Source: Gammaproteobacteria bacterium (GTDB lineage: Bacteria; Pseudomonadota; Gammaproteobacteria; JAADGQ01). Taken from it: DNA of 64,000 bases. A program made the position numbers and the translations under genes. The notes beneath the pieces are model-generated. The model did no database searches, was not told where the DNA came from, and worked only from the letters and a program-made list of their open reading frames with translations. The stretch is taken from assembly GCA_021648145.1 (NCBI GenBank), contig JAKITI010000015.1, positions 1 through 64,000 of the forward strand, written 5' to 3'. Positions 17,465 through 26,568 of the stretch are shown here, piece by piece. The first letter of the stretch is position 1. The number at the start of each line of letters is the position of its first letter.

Positions 17465-19279
17465 ATGGCACAAGTTCAGATTACCGATACGACACTGCGT
17501 GATGCCCACCAATCCCTGTTAGCCACTCGATTTCGTATAGAGGATATGCTGCCCATTTGTGAAAAAATGGATCGAGTCGGTTTTTGGTCATTGGAGGTTT
17601 GGGGCGGTGCGACCTTTGATTCTTGCATTCGATTTTTGAAAGAAGACCCTTGGGAACGATTACGGAAATTCAGAAAAGCACTGCCGAATACTCGTTTGCA
17701 AATGTTACTGCGAGGGCAAAATTTACTGGGTTATCGTCACTATTCTGATGACGTAGTACGTGCCTTTGTGCAAAAGTCAGCGGATAACGGCATGGATGTT
17801 TTTCGCGTATTTGATGCACTAAATGATCTTCGTAATGTGCGCGTTTCGATTGAAGCAGTTAAAGCGGCAGGCAAACACGCACAAGGCACGATCTGCTATA
17901 CCACCAGTCCGGTACATAAAATTTCAATGTTTGTTGAAATGGCATGTGAATTGGAGTCGATGGGCTGTGACAGCATTGCAATTAAGGATATGGCTGGACT
18001 GCTGACTCCTGGTGTGACGGCAGAGCTTGTTTCAGCACTGACTCAAGCGGTCAATATTCCACTGCACTTGCACAGTCATGCCACTTCAGGGTTGTCAGAG
18101 ATGTGTCAACTTAAAGCCGTTGAAAATGGTTGTTACCATATTGATACAGCAACTTCTACGCTTTCTGGTGGAACTAGTCATCCCGCAACTGAAAGCATGG
18201 TCGCTGCATTTAAAAATAGTCAATATGATACGGGTTTGAACCTTGAATTGTTACAAGAAATTGGTGCCTATTTTTATGGTGTTCGAAAAAAGTATCACCA
18301 TTTTGAAAGTGAATTCACCGGCCTTGATACCCGTGTGCAAGTCAATCAGATTCCAGGTGGTATGATTTCCAATCTGGCCAATCAGCTGCGTGATCAAAAT
18401 GCGTTGGGGCGTATGAATGAAGTGATGGCAGAAGTGCCCAGGGTTCGAGAGGATCTGGGGTATCCACCTCTGGTGACACCATCGTCACAAATTGTGGGCA
18501 CACAAGCGGTATTAAATGTATTAACAGGTCAGCGTTATAAAAGCGTAACCAATGAAGTAAAAAGCTATCTGCTGGGGTATTATGGAAAACCTCCTGCAGC
18601 TGCCAATGATGTTGTGCGGCAACAGGTCTGTGGTGATGAAGAAGTGATTACCTGTCGCCCTGCAGATTTACTTGATGATGAGATGGCTCAATTGCGCCAA
18701 GAGGTCGGCTCTCTGGCTGAATCAGAGGAAGATCTGTTGAGTTATGCGATGTTCCCTGATATCGGGCGCGAATTTTTGGAACAACGTGCAGCGGGAGCGC
18801 TGGAACCAGAGCCATTGGAGCCTGTGATTTCTGGTGAGATCGTTTGTGGTATACCGCCGATTGAATTTAATGTGGCATTGCATGGTGAAAAATATCATAT
18901 AAAAATTGCAGGAAAAGGGCTATCAGGGCAAAGTAGTCGAGCTTTTTATGTTTTGGTGGATGGTGTTTCAGAAGAAATTATTGTTGAAACATTGGATGAG
19001 CTGGCAACAACTGAGGTATCAGAATCGGTTGATAAAAATGGCAGCACTCGGCCACGTGCTGATGCGCCAGGGCATGTGAGTACATCAATGCCAGGAGTGA
19101 TTGTTGACGTTCTTGTCAGCGAAGGTGATGTCGTAAAAGAGGGGGATTCGTTGGTCGTGGTGGAAGCGATGAAAATGGAGACTGAAATTCAAGCTCCTGT
19201 TAGTGGTAAAATAATGGCAGTTCATGTAAAAAAGGGGGATCATGTTAACCCTGATGAGATGTTGATTCAGATTGATTAG
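17465..19279 (+). CDS. pycB: Pyruvate carboxylase subunit B (carboxyltransferase-biotin carrier)
   Basis: The protein has 604 residues. The carboxyltransferase TIM barrel is at the N-terminus: ITDTTLRDAHQSLLATRFR, RVFDALNDLRN, the metal-binding LHLHSHATSGLS and the AIKDMAGLL motif. A conserved middle domain follows, then a biotinyl domain whose VVVEAMKMET motif places the biotin-accepting lysine at residue 570. This is the shape of both oxaloacetate decarboxylase alpha and pyruvate carboxylase subunit B. No oadB or oadG membrane subunit is nearby, and a biotin carboxylase lies directly upstream, so pyruvate carboxylase is the better call. The start ATG has GGAATC upstream, 15 bases after pycA. 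Confidence 0.9.
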   Translation: MAQVQITDTTLRDAHQSLLATRFRIEDMLPICEKMDRVGFWSLEVWGGATFDSCIRFLKEDPWERLRKFRKALPNTRLQMLLRGQNLLGYRHYSDDVVRAFVQKSADNGMDVFRVFDALNDLRNVRVSIEAVKAAGKHAQGTICYTTSPVHKISMFVEMACELESMGCDSIAIKDMAGLLTPGVTAELVSALTQAVNIPLHLHSHATSGLSEMCQLKAVENGCYHIDTATSTLSGGTSHPATESMVAAFKNSQYDTGLNLELLQEIGAYFYGVRKKYHHFESEFTGLDTRVQVNQIPGGMISNLANQLRDQNALGRMNEVMAEVPRVREDLGYPPLVTPSSQIVGTQAVLNVLTGQRYKSVTNEVKSYLLGYYGKPPAAANDVVRQQVCGDEEVITCRPADLLDDEMAQLRQEVGSLAESEEDLLSYAMFPDIGREFLEQRAAGALEPEPLEPVISGEIVCGIPPIEFNVALHGEKYHIKIAGKGLSGQSSRAFYVLVDGVSEEIIVETLDELATTEVSESVDKNGSTRPRADAPGHVSTSMPGVIVDVLVSEGDVVKEGDSLVVVEAMKMETEIQAPVSGKIMAVHVKKGDHVNPDEMLIQID

Positions 19280-19299
19280 AGTTTTAAAAGAGGTATCCA

Positions 19300-19890
19300 T
19301 TGGCCGTTGTAAAGCAGCAAATTGTTTTAGCATCAAGCTCCATTTATCGAAGAGATCTGCTTCGTAAGCTGGTGGTTGAGTTCAGTCGTTATTCTCCTGA
19401 TATTGATGAAACTCCCTTGCCAGATGAGTTGCCTGAGGCGATGGTACGTCGTTTGGCGACACTAAAAGCTCAAGCAGTTACTGAAAAATACTCTAATGCC
19501 TTGGTGATCGCTTCAGATCAAGCGGCCGTGGTGGATGGTCAGGTGTTAGGTAAACCTGGGAATTATGAAAATGCATTGGAACAACTGCTTTTAGTGTCTG
19601 GCAAGTCTGTTGTTTTTCATACGTCACTATGCCTGCTTAATAGTGCAACCGGGCATATGCAAACGGCTGTTGAGCCTTTTATAGTACACTTTCGTTCATT
19701 GACTACCGATCAAATCGGCAACTATCTGCGACGTGATAAACCCTATGATTGTGCGGGTGCATTCAAGTCGGAAGGGTTTGGTGTTGTGTTATTTGAAAAA
19801 ATGGAAGGGGATGACCCCAATGCTCTTGTTGGGTTACCATTAATTCGTCTGCGGCAGATGTTTGAGCGTGAGGGTATTTATCTTGTTTGA
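19300..19890 (+). CDS. Maf-family nucleotide pyrophosphatase (YceF-like)
   Basis: Maf/Ham1-fold proteins hydrolyse non-canonical NTPs; the YceF branch prefers 7-methyl-GTP. The N-terminal IVLASSSIYRRDLLRKL loop is the substrate-phosphate site, followed by DIDETPLPDELPEAMVRRLA, the conserved VIASDQAAVVDGQVLGKPGN and the late DKPYDCAGAFKSEGFGVVL. The length of 196 residues is normal. The start is the TTG at 19300, preceded by AGAGG; no better ATG exists ahead of the conserved core. It lies 20 bases after pycB. The exact branch (YceF or YhdE) would need alignment; the GAFKSEG version favours YceF. Confidence 0.85.
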   Translation: MAVVKQQIVLASSSIYRRDLLRKLVVEFSRYSPDIDETPLPDELPEAMVRRLATLKAQAVTEKYSNALVIASDQAAVVDGQVLGKPGNYENALEQLLLVSGKSVVFHTSLCLLNSATGHMQTAVEPFIVHFRSLTTDQIGNYLRRDKPYDCAGAFKSEGFGVVLFEKMEGDDPNALVGLPLIRLRQMFEREGIYLV

Positions 19891-19894
19891 AGCG

Positions 19895-20479
19895 ATGTTG
19901 TTAAGAGTTTATTTTAAAGTTTTTCTAATACTTTTTCTGGTGTTATTCAGTGTTAATAGTTGGGCTTCATCAAAAGCACCTCGCTGGTTTGAAATTGAAC
20001 TCGTTATTTTTGAAAACAGGGATTCATACTGGATGGATTCAGAGCAGTGGCCAGACGATGTGGAGCCGCCTTCTTTTGAGGACGCATTGGAATTGTTTCA
20101 ACAAAAAGCACTAAAAACAACGCGATTGGAAGGGGTGGCTAAACGTATTTCGCGCTCTTCAAAATATAAATTACTGATGCATAAAGGGTGGTTGCAATCA
20201 GTGAAACCCCGAGATGAAGCGATTGGGGTTCGGCTGACAAAGACCATAGGAGAGAATACACTTGATGGTATAGTAAAAATAAGTGTGGAGCGTTATCTTC
20301 ATGTGAACATTGATCTGTTGTACCAGAAAGAAAATGAGGGTTTTAAAAGCTATACAATTAAAAGTAAAAGACGGATTCGCAGTAAGGAACTGCACTATTT
20401 TGACCACCCTCTGGTCTCAGTGCTGGTATTGGTGACACCATATGAAGAAAAGACTGAAAAAGAATCAAATAAAAAATAA
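19895..20479 (+). CDS. CsiV-family periplasmic protein
   Basis: The protein has 195 residues from the ATG at 19895. A signal peptide (VYFKVFLILFLVLFSVNSWA) precedes a mature part that begins APRWFEIELVIFENRD, the hallmark opening of the CsiV family. The next conserved part, LLMHKGWLQSVKP, and a C-terminal strand set ending HPLVSVLVLVTPYE also fit. In Vibrio cholerae CsiV helps an effector (CRP/cyclic AMP or cell-wall) response, and related genes often follow mfd or maf; a precise role here is open. A TTG at 19862 would overlap maf and is less likely than the ATG four bases past the maf stop. Confidence 0.75.
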   Translation: MLLRVYFKVFLILFLVLFSVNSWASSKAPRWFEIELVIFENRDSYWMDSEQWPDDVEPPSFEDALELFQQKALKTTRLEGVAKRISRSSKYKLLMHKGWLQSVKPRDEAIGVRLTKTIGENTLDGIVKISVERYLHVNIDLLYQKENEGFKSYTIKSKRRIRSKELHYFDHPLVSVLVLVTPYEEKTEKESNKK

Positions 20480-20566
20480 ATGAAGGTCACTTCTTTCACT
20501 TTAAAAGGCATACTTAAGCTTGACATCGGTTGGTTGTATCAGCATAATCCACCGCTCTTTAGATAC

Positions 20567-20643
20567 GCGCCCGTAGCTCAGCTGGATAGAGTACCTGGCT
20601 ACGAACCAGGCGGTCGGGAGTTCGAATCTCTCCGGGCGCGCCA
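20567..20643 (+). tRNA. tRNA-Arg (anticodon ACG)
   Basis: The acceptor stem GCGCCCG (20567-20573) pairs with CGGGCGC (20633-20639), followed by the discriminator G and an encoded CCA. The D arm, the anticodon arm CCTGG-CTACGAA-CCAGG and the T arm with TTCGAATC are all intact. Anticodon ACG (read as ICG) decodes CGU/CGC/CGA. Confidence 0.97.
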
Positions 20644-20646
20644 TAT

Positions 20647-20721
20647 TTACTCAATCACCACAAACTGCCCCATCATGTCCTCATGTTCAAGAATATGGCA
20701 ATGATACATATAAGGGTATCT
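20647..20721 (-). pseudogene. C-terminal tail of a lost multicopper oxidase
   Basis: The minus strand reads RYPYMYHCHILEHEDMMGQF and ends VVIE-stop at 20647. HCH-x4-HE is the type 1/type 3 copper-binding signature found at the very C-terminus of multicopper oxidases. Only about 25 codons survive, beginning four bases past the tRNA-Arg gene; upstream the frame is not recognisable. It is a relic left after a deletion or rearrangement at the tRNA. Confidence 0.8.
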
Positions 20722-20802
20722 GGGTCGGCGAAATCACTGTCTTTACAACCTGATGTATTGTCAATGTAGTCTTCGAATTTAGCAATAATTCGTACCGTTT
20801 GG

Positions 20803-21285
20803 TTATAGGCTCACCCAGTAAATCAGTTGTAATCCACCCAAGGCGAATATACCGGCAAGCACATCGTCAAGCATAATGCCCAAACCGCCATGAACATGCC
20901 GGTCAAGCAGGTTGATGGGCCAGGGCTTCCAGATATCGAATAACCTGAACAGTAAAAAACCTATGACGATCCAGAGCCACCCGGGGGGGGCGGCAATCAT
21001 GGTGATCCAGAATCCAACAAACTCATCCCATACGATGCCTGGATGGTCATGCACTTTCATCGCTTTGGCAGTCACATCGCAGAGCCATATTCCGAATAGT
21101 GCTGCAACTATTACAAACAATAGGTAACTGCCAAGAGTCAAATTTTGAATGATAAGGTAGATGGGAATTGCTGCGAGTGTGCCGTAAGTGCCTGGGGCTT
21201 TCGGCAGTAAGCCACTGCCAAAACCAAAGGCTAAAAAATGGACAGGTGTTTTTAAAAAACTGGCTGGAACGTGTTTATGTTTCAT
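20803..21285 (-). CDS. pgpA: Phosphatidylglycerophosphatase A
   Basis: PgpA removes phosphate from phosphatidylglycerol-phosphate to give phosphatidylglycerol in the inner membrane. The sequence has the typical FGSGLLPKAPGTYGTLAAIP start, the acidic IVWDEFVGFWITM and the FLLFRLFDIWKPWPI-x-LLD block with GGLGIMLDDVLAG, which together carry the metal-binding acids. Four hydrophobic segments are present. The ATG at 21285 overlaps the end of thiL by 11 bases; a TTG at 21297 is also in frame. It is the last gene of the nrdR-rib-nusB-thiL run, the usual gammaproteobacterial position. Confidence 0.93.
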   Translation of the reverse strand: MKHKHVPASFLKTPVHFLAFGFGSGLLPKAPGTYGTLAAIPIYLIIQNLTLGSYLLFVIVAALFGIWLCDVTAKAMKVHDHPGIVWDEFVGFWITMIAAPPGWLWIVIGFLLFRLFDIWKPWPINLLDRHVHGGLGIMLDDVLAGIFALGGLQLIYWVSL

Positions 21286-22252
21286 TGAAGTGATCAAAGC
21301 CGTGTTGTTTTATATTAATGATTTTTTTGTTGCCATCAAGGCAGCGTAAGCCCAACTGTTTTTCGATGGCTCCTATGCAGGTGAAGTCGCATTCAAAAGA
21401 ACGCATGATCTGTTGTGCTCTCTTTTGATTTATTTGAGGAATTGTTAAAATTAGCTCGTAATCATCGCCGGCAGTTAATGGCAGTGTTAAGTCATCTACT
21501 TTTGAAATGAATGATTTAAAAGAGGACGACAGTGGAAGTTTGTCTGTGTGCAGGGTTGCTCCCACTTGGCTACGATCTAAAATATGAGAGAGATCGGCGA
21601 CCAGTCCATCAGAAATATCAATCGCCGCATGAACCAAGCCTTGTAACGCCAGCGCTTCCGCTACGCGTGGCTCAGGACAATCTAATCGTTGCCTTAAAAG
21701 CTGAACTTCACTTGTTGTTGGTTTCAGATTTTCTTGCCAATGTTTAAGAGCCAGCCCAGCATCACCTAAAGTACCCGTGACATAAATTAAATCACCCGTC
21801 TTCGCGGCACTTCTTAAATAGCCTTGATCTGTTTTTATTAATCCAAAAATTTGTACAGTGATGCTTAATACAGAGCCGCGAGTGGTATCGCCACCAATAA
21901 GTTGCACACCAAATTGGTGAGCCAGATCTGAAAAACCTTGAGAGAACTCTTTTAGCCATAAAGAGTCATTGTCTGGCAGAGTGAGAGCGAGCGTTGCCCA
22001 CGTAGGTTTTGCTCCCATTGCAGCCATATCACTGAGATTCACGGCCAGTGCTTTATGGCCGATGGCTTTAGGGGGTGTCTCCTTTGGAAAGTGAACCGAT
22101 GAAATTAACGTATCAACAGCAATTGCCAGCGATTGTCCTGGAGGCACATTAACAATCGCCGCATCATCACCAATGCCCAGTGCAACATCGTCACGCTGAG
22201 TTGTTGCATGGGTGAAAAATTGCTCTATCAGGTTAAATTCAGGGCTGGCCAT
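21275..22252 (-). CDS. thiL: Thiamine-monophosphate kinase
   Basis: ThiL phosphorylates thiamine monophosphate to the active diphosphate. EFNLIEQFFTH opens the protein, and GIGDDAAIV and AIAVDTLISSVHF bind metal and nucleotide. HKALAVNLSDMAAMGAKP, QLIGGDTTRGS and the late AIDISDGLVADLSHI plus GDDYELI motifs follow. The length of 325 residues is normal. The short 18-base gap from nusB and the overlap with pgpA indicate a single transcript. It is complete. Confidence 0.95.
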   Translation of the reverse strand: MASPEFNLIEQFFTHATTQRDDVALGIGDDAAIVNVPPGQSLAIAVDTLISSVHFPKETPPKAIGHKALAVNLSDMAAMGAKPTWATLALTLPDNDSLWLKEFSQGFSDLAHQFGVQLIGGDTTRGSVLSITVQIFGLIKTDQGYLRSAAKTGDLIYVTGTLGDAGLALKHWQENLKPTTSEVQLLRQRLDCPEPRVAEALALQGLVHAAIDISDGLVADLSHILDRSQVGATLHTDKLPLSSSFKSFISKVDDLTLPLTAGDDYELILTIPQINQKRAQQIMRSFECDFTCIGAIEKQLGLRCLDGNKKIINIKQHGFDHFNET

Positions 22253-22270
22253 CGCCTGTTGCGTATAAAT

Positions 22271-22720
22271 TTAAGTTGACGGTTTTTTAGCGGAACGCTT
22301 TATTGCCACTTCTTCAGGCCGAATCTGGTGAGCGAGTTTATCTAAAACACCATTAATAAACTTATGGCCTTTATCCGCCCCGAACACCTTGGCGAGTTCA
22401 ACACCTTCATTGATAATCACTCGATAAGGCAGCTCAGGGCGATACATTAATTCATAGGTGCTCATGCGAATAATAGAGCACTCAACTGGGTTGACCTCTT
22501 TTATAGGGCGATCAAGAGTCGGGGCTATTTTTTCATCCAACGCCTCAATGTGCTTAATAGTTTGACTCAGCAACTCATTGAAATATTTTTTATGAACCTT
22601 GTCTACAGGGCGTGTTTCGATAAACTGTTTTTCAATATCACTGGCGGATTGACCCGTCAATTGCCACTGATATAGTGCTTGAATGGCACTGCGCCGTGCT
22701 AGACTTTTTGGACGGCTCAT
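22271..22720 (-). CDS. nusB: Transcription antitermination factor NusB
   Basis: NusB binds boxA RNA with NusE/S10 and supports rRNA antitermination. The protein is 149 residues, all-helical, with the conserved [16 protein letters not shown] start, [20 protein letters not shown] and [20 protein letters not shown], and the ending [13 protein letters not shown]. Its start overlaps the stop of ribH by four bases, so translation is probably coupled. It is followed by thiL. Confidence 0.95.
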   Translation of the reverse strand: MSRPKSLARRSAIQALYQWQLTGQSASDIEKQFIETRPVDKVHKKYFNELLSQTIKHIEALDEKIAPTLDRPIKEVNPVECSIIRMSTYELMYRPELPYRVIINEGVELAKVFGADKGHKFINGVLDKLAHQIRPEEVAIKRSAKKPST

Positions 22721-23187
22721 AATTTTTTCAATAAACTAATCATTTCAATGGCTGAAAGTGCAGCATCAACGCCTTTATTACCTGCTTTAGTACCGGCTCT
22801 TTCAATGGCTTGCTCGATAGTATCAACGGTTAATACACCAAAAATAATCGGCAAATCATGTTGCATTGAAACAAACGCGACACCTTTTGAGCACTCTCCA
22901 GCCACATAATCAAAATGGGGTGTGCTACCACGAATCACTGCACCAAGAGCAATGATGGCATCGTATTTTTTGCTGGCTGCCAGACGCTGCGTGGCGATGG
23001 GGATTTCAAAAGCTCCGGGCACGTAGATCACATCAATATCTTGTGCATTGATGCCGTGGCGTTTCAATGTGTCTATCGCACCGCTGAGCAGAGGCTCTAC
23101 AATAAAACTATTGAAGCGACCTGCGACGATCGCAATTTTGGCCGAACCGATATTGAAGTTACCTTCGATGATGTTAATTTCTTTCAT
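22717..23187 (-). CDS. ribH: 6,7-dimethyl-8-ribityllumazine synthase
   Basis: RibH condenses the ribityl-aminopyrimidine with the four-carbon phosphate to make the riboflavin precursor, in a large shell or pentamer. The substrate loops are visible: [55 protein letters not shown] with its catalytic histidine, and [20 protein letters not shown]. The length of 156 residues is typical. It lies 26 bases after the RibBA-type gene and overlaps nusB. Confidence 0.96.
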   Translation of the reverse strand: MKEINIIEGNFNIGSAKIAIVAGRFNSFIVEPLLSGAIDTLKRHGINAQDIDVIYVPGAFEIPIATQRLAASKKYDAIIALGAVIRGSTPHFDYVAGECSKGVAFVSMQHDLPIIFGVLTVDTIEQAIERAGTKAGNKGVDAALSAIEMISLLKKL

Positions 23188-23213
23188 TTTTTAGCCTTAA
23201 TCTTAATCATATA

Positions 23214-24311
23214 TTATTTGATATATTCAGTGACTTCCAGTCCGAAGCCGGATAAACCATGGAGTTTTTTTTGTGATCCCAGTATACGCATTTTTCTAAC
23301 GCCCAGGTCATTAAGTATTTGTGCGCCTAAGCCGTAAAGGCGTAAATCTTCACCGACTGGCGGGGTGGGCAGATTAATGCCTTGTTGCTTTAGTTGGATG
23401 TTTTGAATGCGTTTTATTAGCTCGTTTTCATTTTCAGGCAGCCTGAGCAGAACCAGTGCGCCATACTTTTCATCAGCAATGCGTTGCAGTGCGGTGCGCA
23501 GGGCTAATTTTTTGTTATGAAGCTCACCTAATATATCAGTGAGACTGTCTTGAATATGAACTCTGACCAAGGTGGGTTGAGTGGGTGTGATATCGCCAAG
23601 CGTTAATGCAAAGTGTAGTGACTGATGCAGAGTGTCACGGTAGGCGGTGAGTTTGAACGTGGCAAACTCTGTTTCAAATGGGCATGTCGCCACTCTTTCG
23701 ATATTTTTTTCATGCTGGGTACGATAATGAATCAAGTCGGCAATCGTGCCCATTTTCAAGTTGTGTTGCTTTGCAAACAGCTCCAGGTCTGGGCGGCGTG
23801 CCATGGTGCCATCGTCATTGAGTATTTCGACGATGACGGCTGCGGGTTCCAAACCTGCCAGTCTGGCAAAGTCGCAGCCACCTTCAGTATGGCCAGCTCG
23901 GGCAAGCACACCGCCGGGCTGTGCCATGACAGGGAATATGTGACCGGGCTGGCTGATGTCTGAAGGTTTTGCACTAGCCGCAATCGCGGCTTGCACGGTG
24001 GTGGCTCGATCAGCCGCTGAGATTCCTGTGGTGATCCCTTTTGTCGCTTCAATGGAGAGCGTGAAGTTGGTCGCATGTTTTGCGTCTGTACCGCTGACCA
24101 TGAGCGGCAGGTTCAGTTGCTCGCAGCGCTCACGGGTTAATGTCAGGCAAACCAGGCCTCGCCCATATCGAGCCATGAAATTAATATCTTCAGGGCGTAC
24201 GCAACTGGCGGCCATGATTAAATCGCCTTCATTTTCACGATCTTCGTCATCCAGAATAACGACCATTTTTCCTTGGCGGATGTCATTAATAATTTCTTCA
24301 GTGCTGTTCAT
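23214..24311 (-). CDS. ribB: 3,4-dihydroxy-2-butanone 4-phosphate synthase with degenerate RibA-like domain (RibBX type)
   Basis: The N-terminal 200 residues are a complete RibB: GKMVVILDDEDRENEGDLIM, the RYGRGLVCLTLT strand, DAKHATNFTLSIEA, KPSDISQPGHIFPV and HTEGGCDFARLAG contain the metal and substrate ligands. The C-terminal 165 residues align with GTP cyclohydrolase II, but the usual zinc-binding CxxGxRxxSxC block is missing. At that place the sequence is VRVHIQDSLTDILGELHNKK, without the three cysteines. This matches the RibBX hybrids described in proteobacteria, whose second half does not make the first riboflavin precursor. A separate ribA should therefore lie elsewhere. It overlaps ribE by four bases. 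Confidence 0.9.
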   Translation of the reverse strand: MNSTEEIINDIRQGKMVVILDDEDRENEGDLIMAASCVRPEDINFMARYGRGLVCLTLTRERCEQLNLPLMVSGTDAKHATNFTLSIEATKGITTGISAADRATTVQAAIAASAKPSDISQPGHIFPVMAQPGGVLARAGHTEGGCDFARLAGLEPAAVIVEILNDDGTMARRPDLELFAKQHNLKMGTIADLIHYRTQHEKNIERVATCPFETEFATFKLTAYRDTLHQSLHFALTLGDITPTQPTLVRVHIQDSLTDILGELHNKKLALRTALQRIADEKYGALVLLRLPENENELIKRIQNIQLKQQGINLPTPPVGEDLRLYGLGAQILNDLGVRKMRILGSQKKLHGLSGFGLEVTEYIK

Positions 24312-24967
24312 GAGATGAATCCATGCTCTTGCAGGAGAGCACTTGTGATGCCCGCACTGTTTGGAGTGGCAGCTTTTTCGCCTAATATTAAACGCTCAAG
24401 GTAGCGGGCGATCAAGTCAACTTCTAAGTTCACGGCAGTCCCTATTTTATGGTGGCCAATAATTGTTTCCTGCAATGTGTGCGGAACGATATTGAGTTCA
24501 AATTCAGCGCCATTGACGGTGTTGACTGTCAAGCTGATGCCATCAATACAGATAGAACCTTTTGTGGCAATATATTTTGCAAGTTCAGCGGGGGCTTTAA
24601 TGGTAAAGCGTACTGATTGACCATCTTGACAACGCGCGGTGATTGTACCGATGCCGTCAACATGGCCGCTGACCAAATGCCCACCTAAATGAGTCGTTGG
24701 TGTCAGTGCTTTTTCCAGATTAACAGGACTTCCCTGTGAAAGCACAGACAGTGTAGTGCAAGCGATGGTTTCATTGGAAACGTCTGCACTAAAGCTTTGC
24801 TCGGTGAGCACCACGGCGGTCAGGCAAACACCATTGACAGCAATGCTGTCACCCAGTTGGGTATTGGTCAGATCCAGATTGCCGGTATTAACCGTGAGGC
24901 GCTGGCTGTTGGGCGTTTTTTCAATACTCGTAATTTTACCAACGGCCTGTATGATTCCTGTAAACAT
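24308..24967 (-). CDS. ribE: Riboflavin synthase, alpha chain
   Basis: This trimeric enzyme dismutates two lumazine molecules into riboflavin. It has two lumazine-binding repeats: the first opens MFTGIIQAVGKITSIEKTPN with DSIAVNGVCLTAV, the second opens LGGHLVSGHVDGIGTI with GSICIDGISLTVN. The length of 219 residues is slightly long because of a C-terminal tail of about 20 residues after YLERLIL. It sits two bases from the ribD stop and overlaps the following ribB-type gene. Confidence 0.96.
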   Translation of the reverse strand: MFTGIIQAVGKITSIEKTPNSQRLTVNTGNLDLTNTQLGDSIAVNGVCLTAVVLTEQSFSADVSNETIACTTLSVLSQGSPVNLEKALTPTTHLGGHLVSGHVDGIGTITARCQDGQSVRFTIKAPAELAKYIATKGSICIDGISLTVNTVNGAEFELNIVPHTLQETIIGHHKIGTAVNLEVDLIARYLERLILGEKAATPNSAGITSALLQEHGFIS

Positions 24968-24969
24968 AA

Positions 24970-26079
24970 TTAATCCGCAGCGTTATTGACTTTTGCAGTG
25001 ATTCGCCAATCTTTTCCAACTGCGCGTATATCCGTAATATTTAGATCAATACGATCAGTCATTTCCGATAAACCTGGCAATTGGAATAGAGGCTTTGCTG
25101 TGCTGCCCATTAAGTGAGGAGCCATATAGATGATGAGTTCATCTATGAGTCCAGCAGTTAACATGCCACTGCTGAGCGCCGAGCCAGCCTCTACAAGCAC
25201 TTCGTTGACCTGTTGTATTGTCAGTGTATCCATGAGCGCGGTTAAGTCAACATGCTGACCTTTTAACGGCAATTGCAAAACTTCAATATTGGCGTGTTGA
25301 ACAATCTGGCGTGTGACTTCGGTGTCCGGTGATCCTGTGGCAATAATTGTGCGGCCTTCTTGAGTCAGTATTTTTGCACTTTCAGGGATTCGTAAATGCG
25401 TATCGACAACAACACGTAATGGTTGCATGAATTCATCGGCATCAACATCTCTAGCGGTTAATAACGGGTCATCCACCAAAATGGTGTTGATTCCGGTAAT
25501 AATTGCCGAGCTGCGTGCGCGTAACCGGTGCACATCTTTTCTGGCTGCCGGTGAGGTGATCCAGCGACTTTCTCCACTGGCCATTGCTGTCCGTCCGTCC
25601 AGGCTCATGGCAAGTTTGCAGCGTACAAAGGGACGGCCTTTTCGCATGCGTGAAATGAAACCTGGATTAAGTGCTTCAGCGCTGTTTTCTGAAACACCAC
25701 TCTCAACTGTTATGCCTGCTTGAATAAGCTCTTGTATGCCACAGCCTGAAACAACAGGGTTTGGATCTTTCATTGAAATCACAACGCGTCGAATTCCCAC
25801 GCGAATCAGTGCATCAGTGCAGGGTGGAGTCAGGCCGTGATGGCAGCAAGGTTCCAGAGTGACATAAGCCGTCGCACCATGAGCGAGATTTCCAGCAGCT
25901 TTAAGTGCATGAATTTCAGCATGAGGCTGGCCAGCATATTGATGCCAGCCTTCACCTACAATTTTATCATCACGCACAATAACGCAACCCACACGAGGGT
26001 TAGGGTCTGTGGTGTATAAACCACGTTCGGCCAGCTTTAATGCATGAGCCATATATTGAAAGTCGCTACTGGATGCCAT
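24970..26079 (-). CDS. ribD: Bifunctional riboflavin deaminase/reductase
   Basis: RibD deaminates and then reduces the pyrimidine intermediate. The zinc deaminase domain (residues 1-145) shows PHAEIHALKAAG and EPCCHHGLTPPCTDA. The reductase domain follows, with RCKLAMSLDGRTAMASGESR, DDPLLTARD and LIDELIIYMAPHLMG. The length of 369 residues is normal. It lies 21 bases after nrdR and is followed directly by ribE, so the whole riboflavin branch other than ribA is one transcript. Confidence 0.96.
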   Translation of the reverse strand: MASSSDFQYMAHALKLAERGLYTTDPNPRVGCVIVRDDKIVGEGWHQYAGQPHAEIHALKAAGNLAHGATAYVTLEPCCHHGLTPPCTDALIRVGIRRVVISMKDPNPVVSGCGIQELIQAGITVESGVSENSAEALNPGFISRMRKGRPFVRCKLAMSLDGRTAMASGESRWITSPAARKDVHRLRARSSAIITGINTILVDDPLLTARDVDADEFMQPLRVVVDTHLRIPESAKILTQEGRTIIATGSPDTEVTRQIVQHANIEVLQLPLKGQHVDLTALMDTLTIQQVNEVLVEAGSALSSGMLTAGLIDELIIYMAPHLMGSTAKPLFQLPGLSEMTDRIDLNITDIRAVGKDWRITAKVNNAAD

Positions 26080-26100
26080 GATTTTTTTGTATGGGGCTAT

Positions 26101-26553
26101 TTATTTGTTTTCTAAACGTTCGACTTCTTCACGAAAAGCGCTGACATTTTCAAAGCGAAGATAGACGGAAGCAAAGCGTACATATGCAACTTCATCCAGC
26201 TCTCGCAGTTCATTCATAACCCATTCGCCCAATGTACGAGATTTGACTTCTCGTTCACCACTGCCGCGTAACTGGTGTTTGATGCGATTAAGCGCAGCAT
26301 CAATGCTTTCTGTGCTAACAGGCCTCTTTTCCAGTGCTCTTAAAATACCGGTGCGTAATTTTTCATCGTTAAATGGTTCACGGCATCCATCACTTTTGAT
26401 GATGCGAGGCATGACAAGTTCAGCTGTTTCATACGTTGTGAAACGCTCACTGCAAGAAAGACATTCTCGCCGCCGCCGCACCATGTCACCTTCACTCGTT
26501 AAACGTGAATCAATGACTTTGGTATCAGCTTTGAAACAGAATGGGCAGCGCAT
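26101..26553 (-). CDS. nrdR: Transcriptional repressor NrdR
   Basis: NrdR senses ATP/dATP through its ATP-cone and represses ribonucleotide reductase genes. The N-terminal zinc ribbon is [17 protein letters not shown] followed by [17 protein letters not shown]. The ATP-cone starts at about residue 50 with [20 protein letters not shown]. The length of 150 residues is the family norm. It starts 15 bases after the glyA stop and leads into ribD, as in most gammaproteobacteria. Confidence 0.96.
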   Translation of the reverse strand: MRCPFCFKADTKVIDSRLTSEGDMVRRRRECLSCSERFTTYETAELVMPRIIKSDGCREPFNDEKLRTGILRALEKRPVSTESIDAALNRIKHQLRGSGEREVKSRTLGEWVMNELRELDEVAYVRFASVYLRFENVSAFREEVERLENK

Positions 26554-26568
26554 CAGGCTATTTTATGC

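Noticed and set aside
17465-19279. Sodium-pumping oxaloacetate decarboxylase alpha subunit
   Set aside because: The membrane subunits oadB and oadG are not adjacent, and the upstream gene is a biotin carboxylase.
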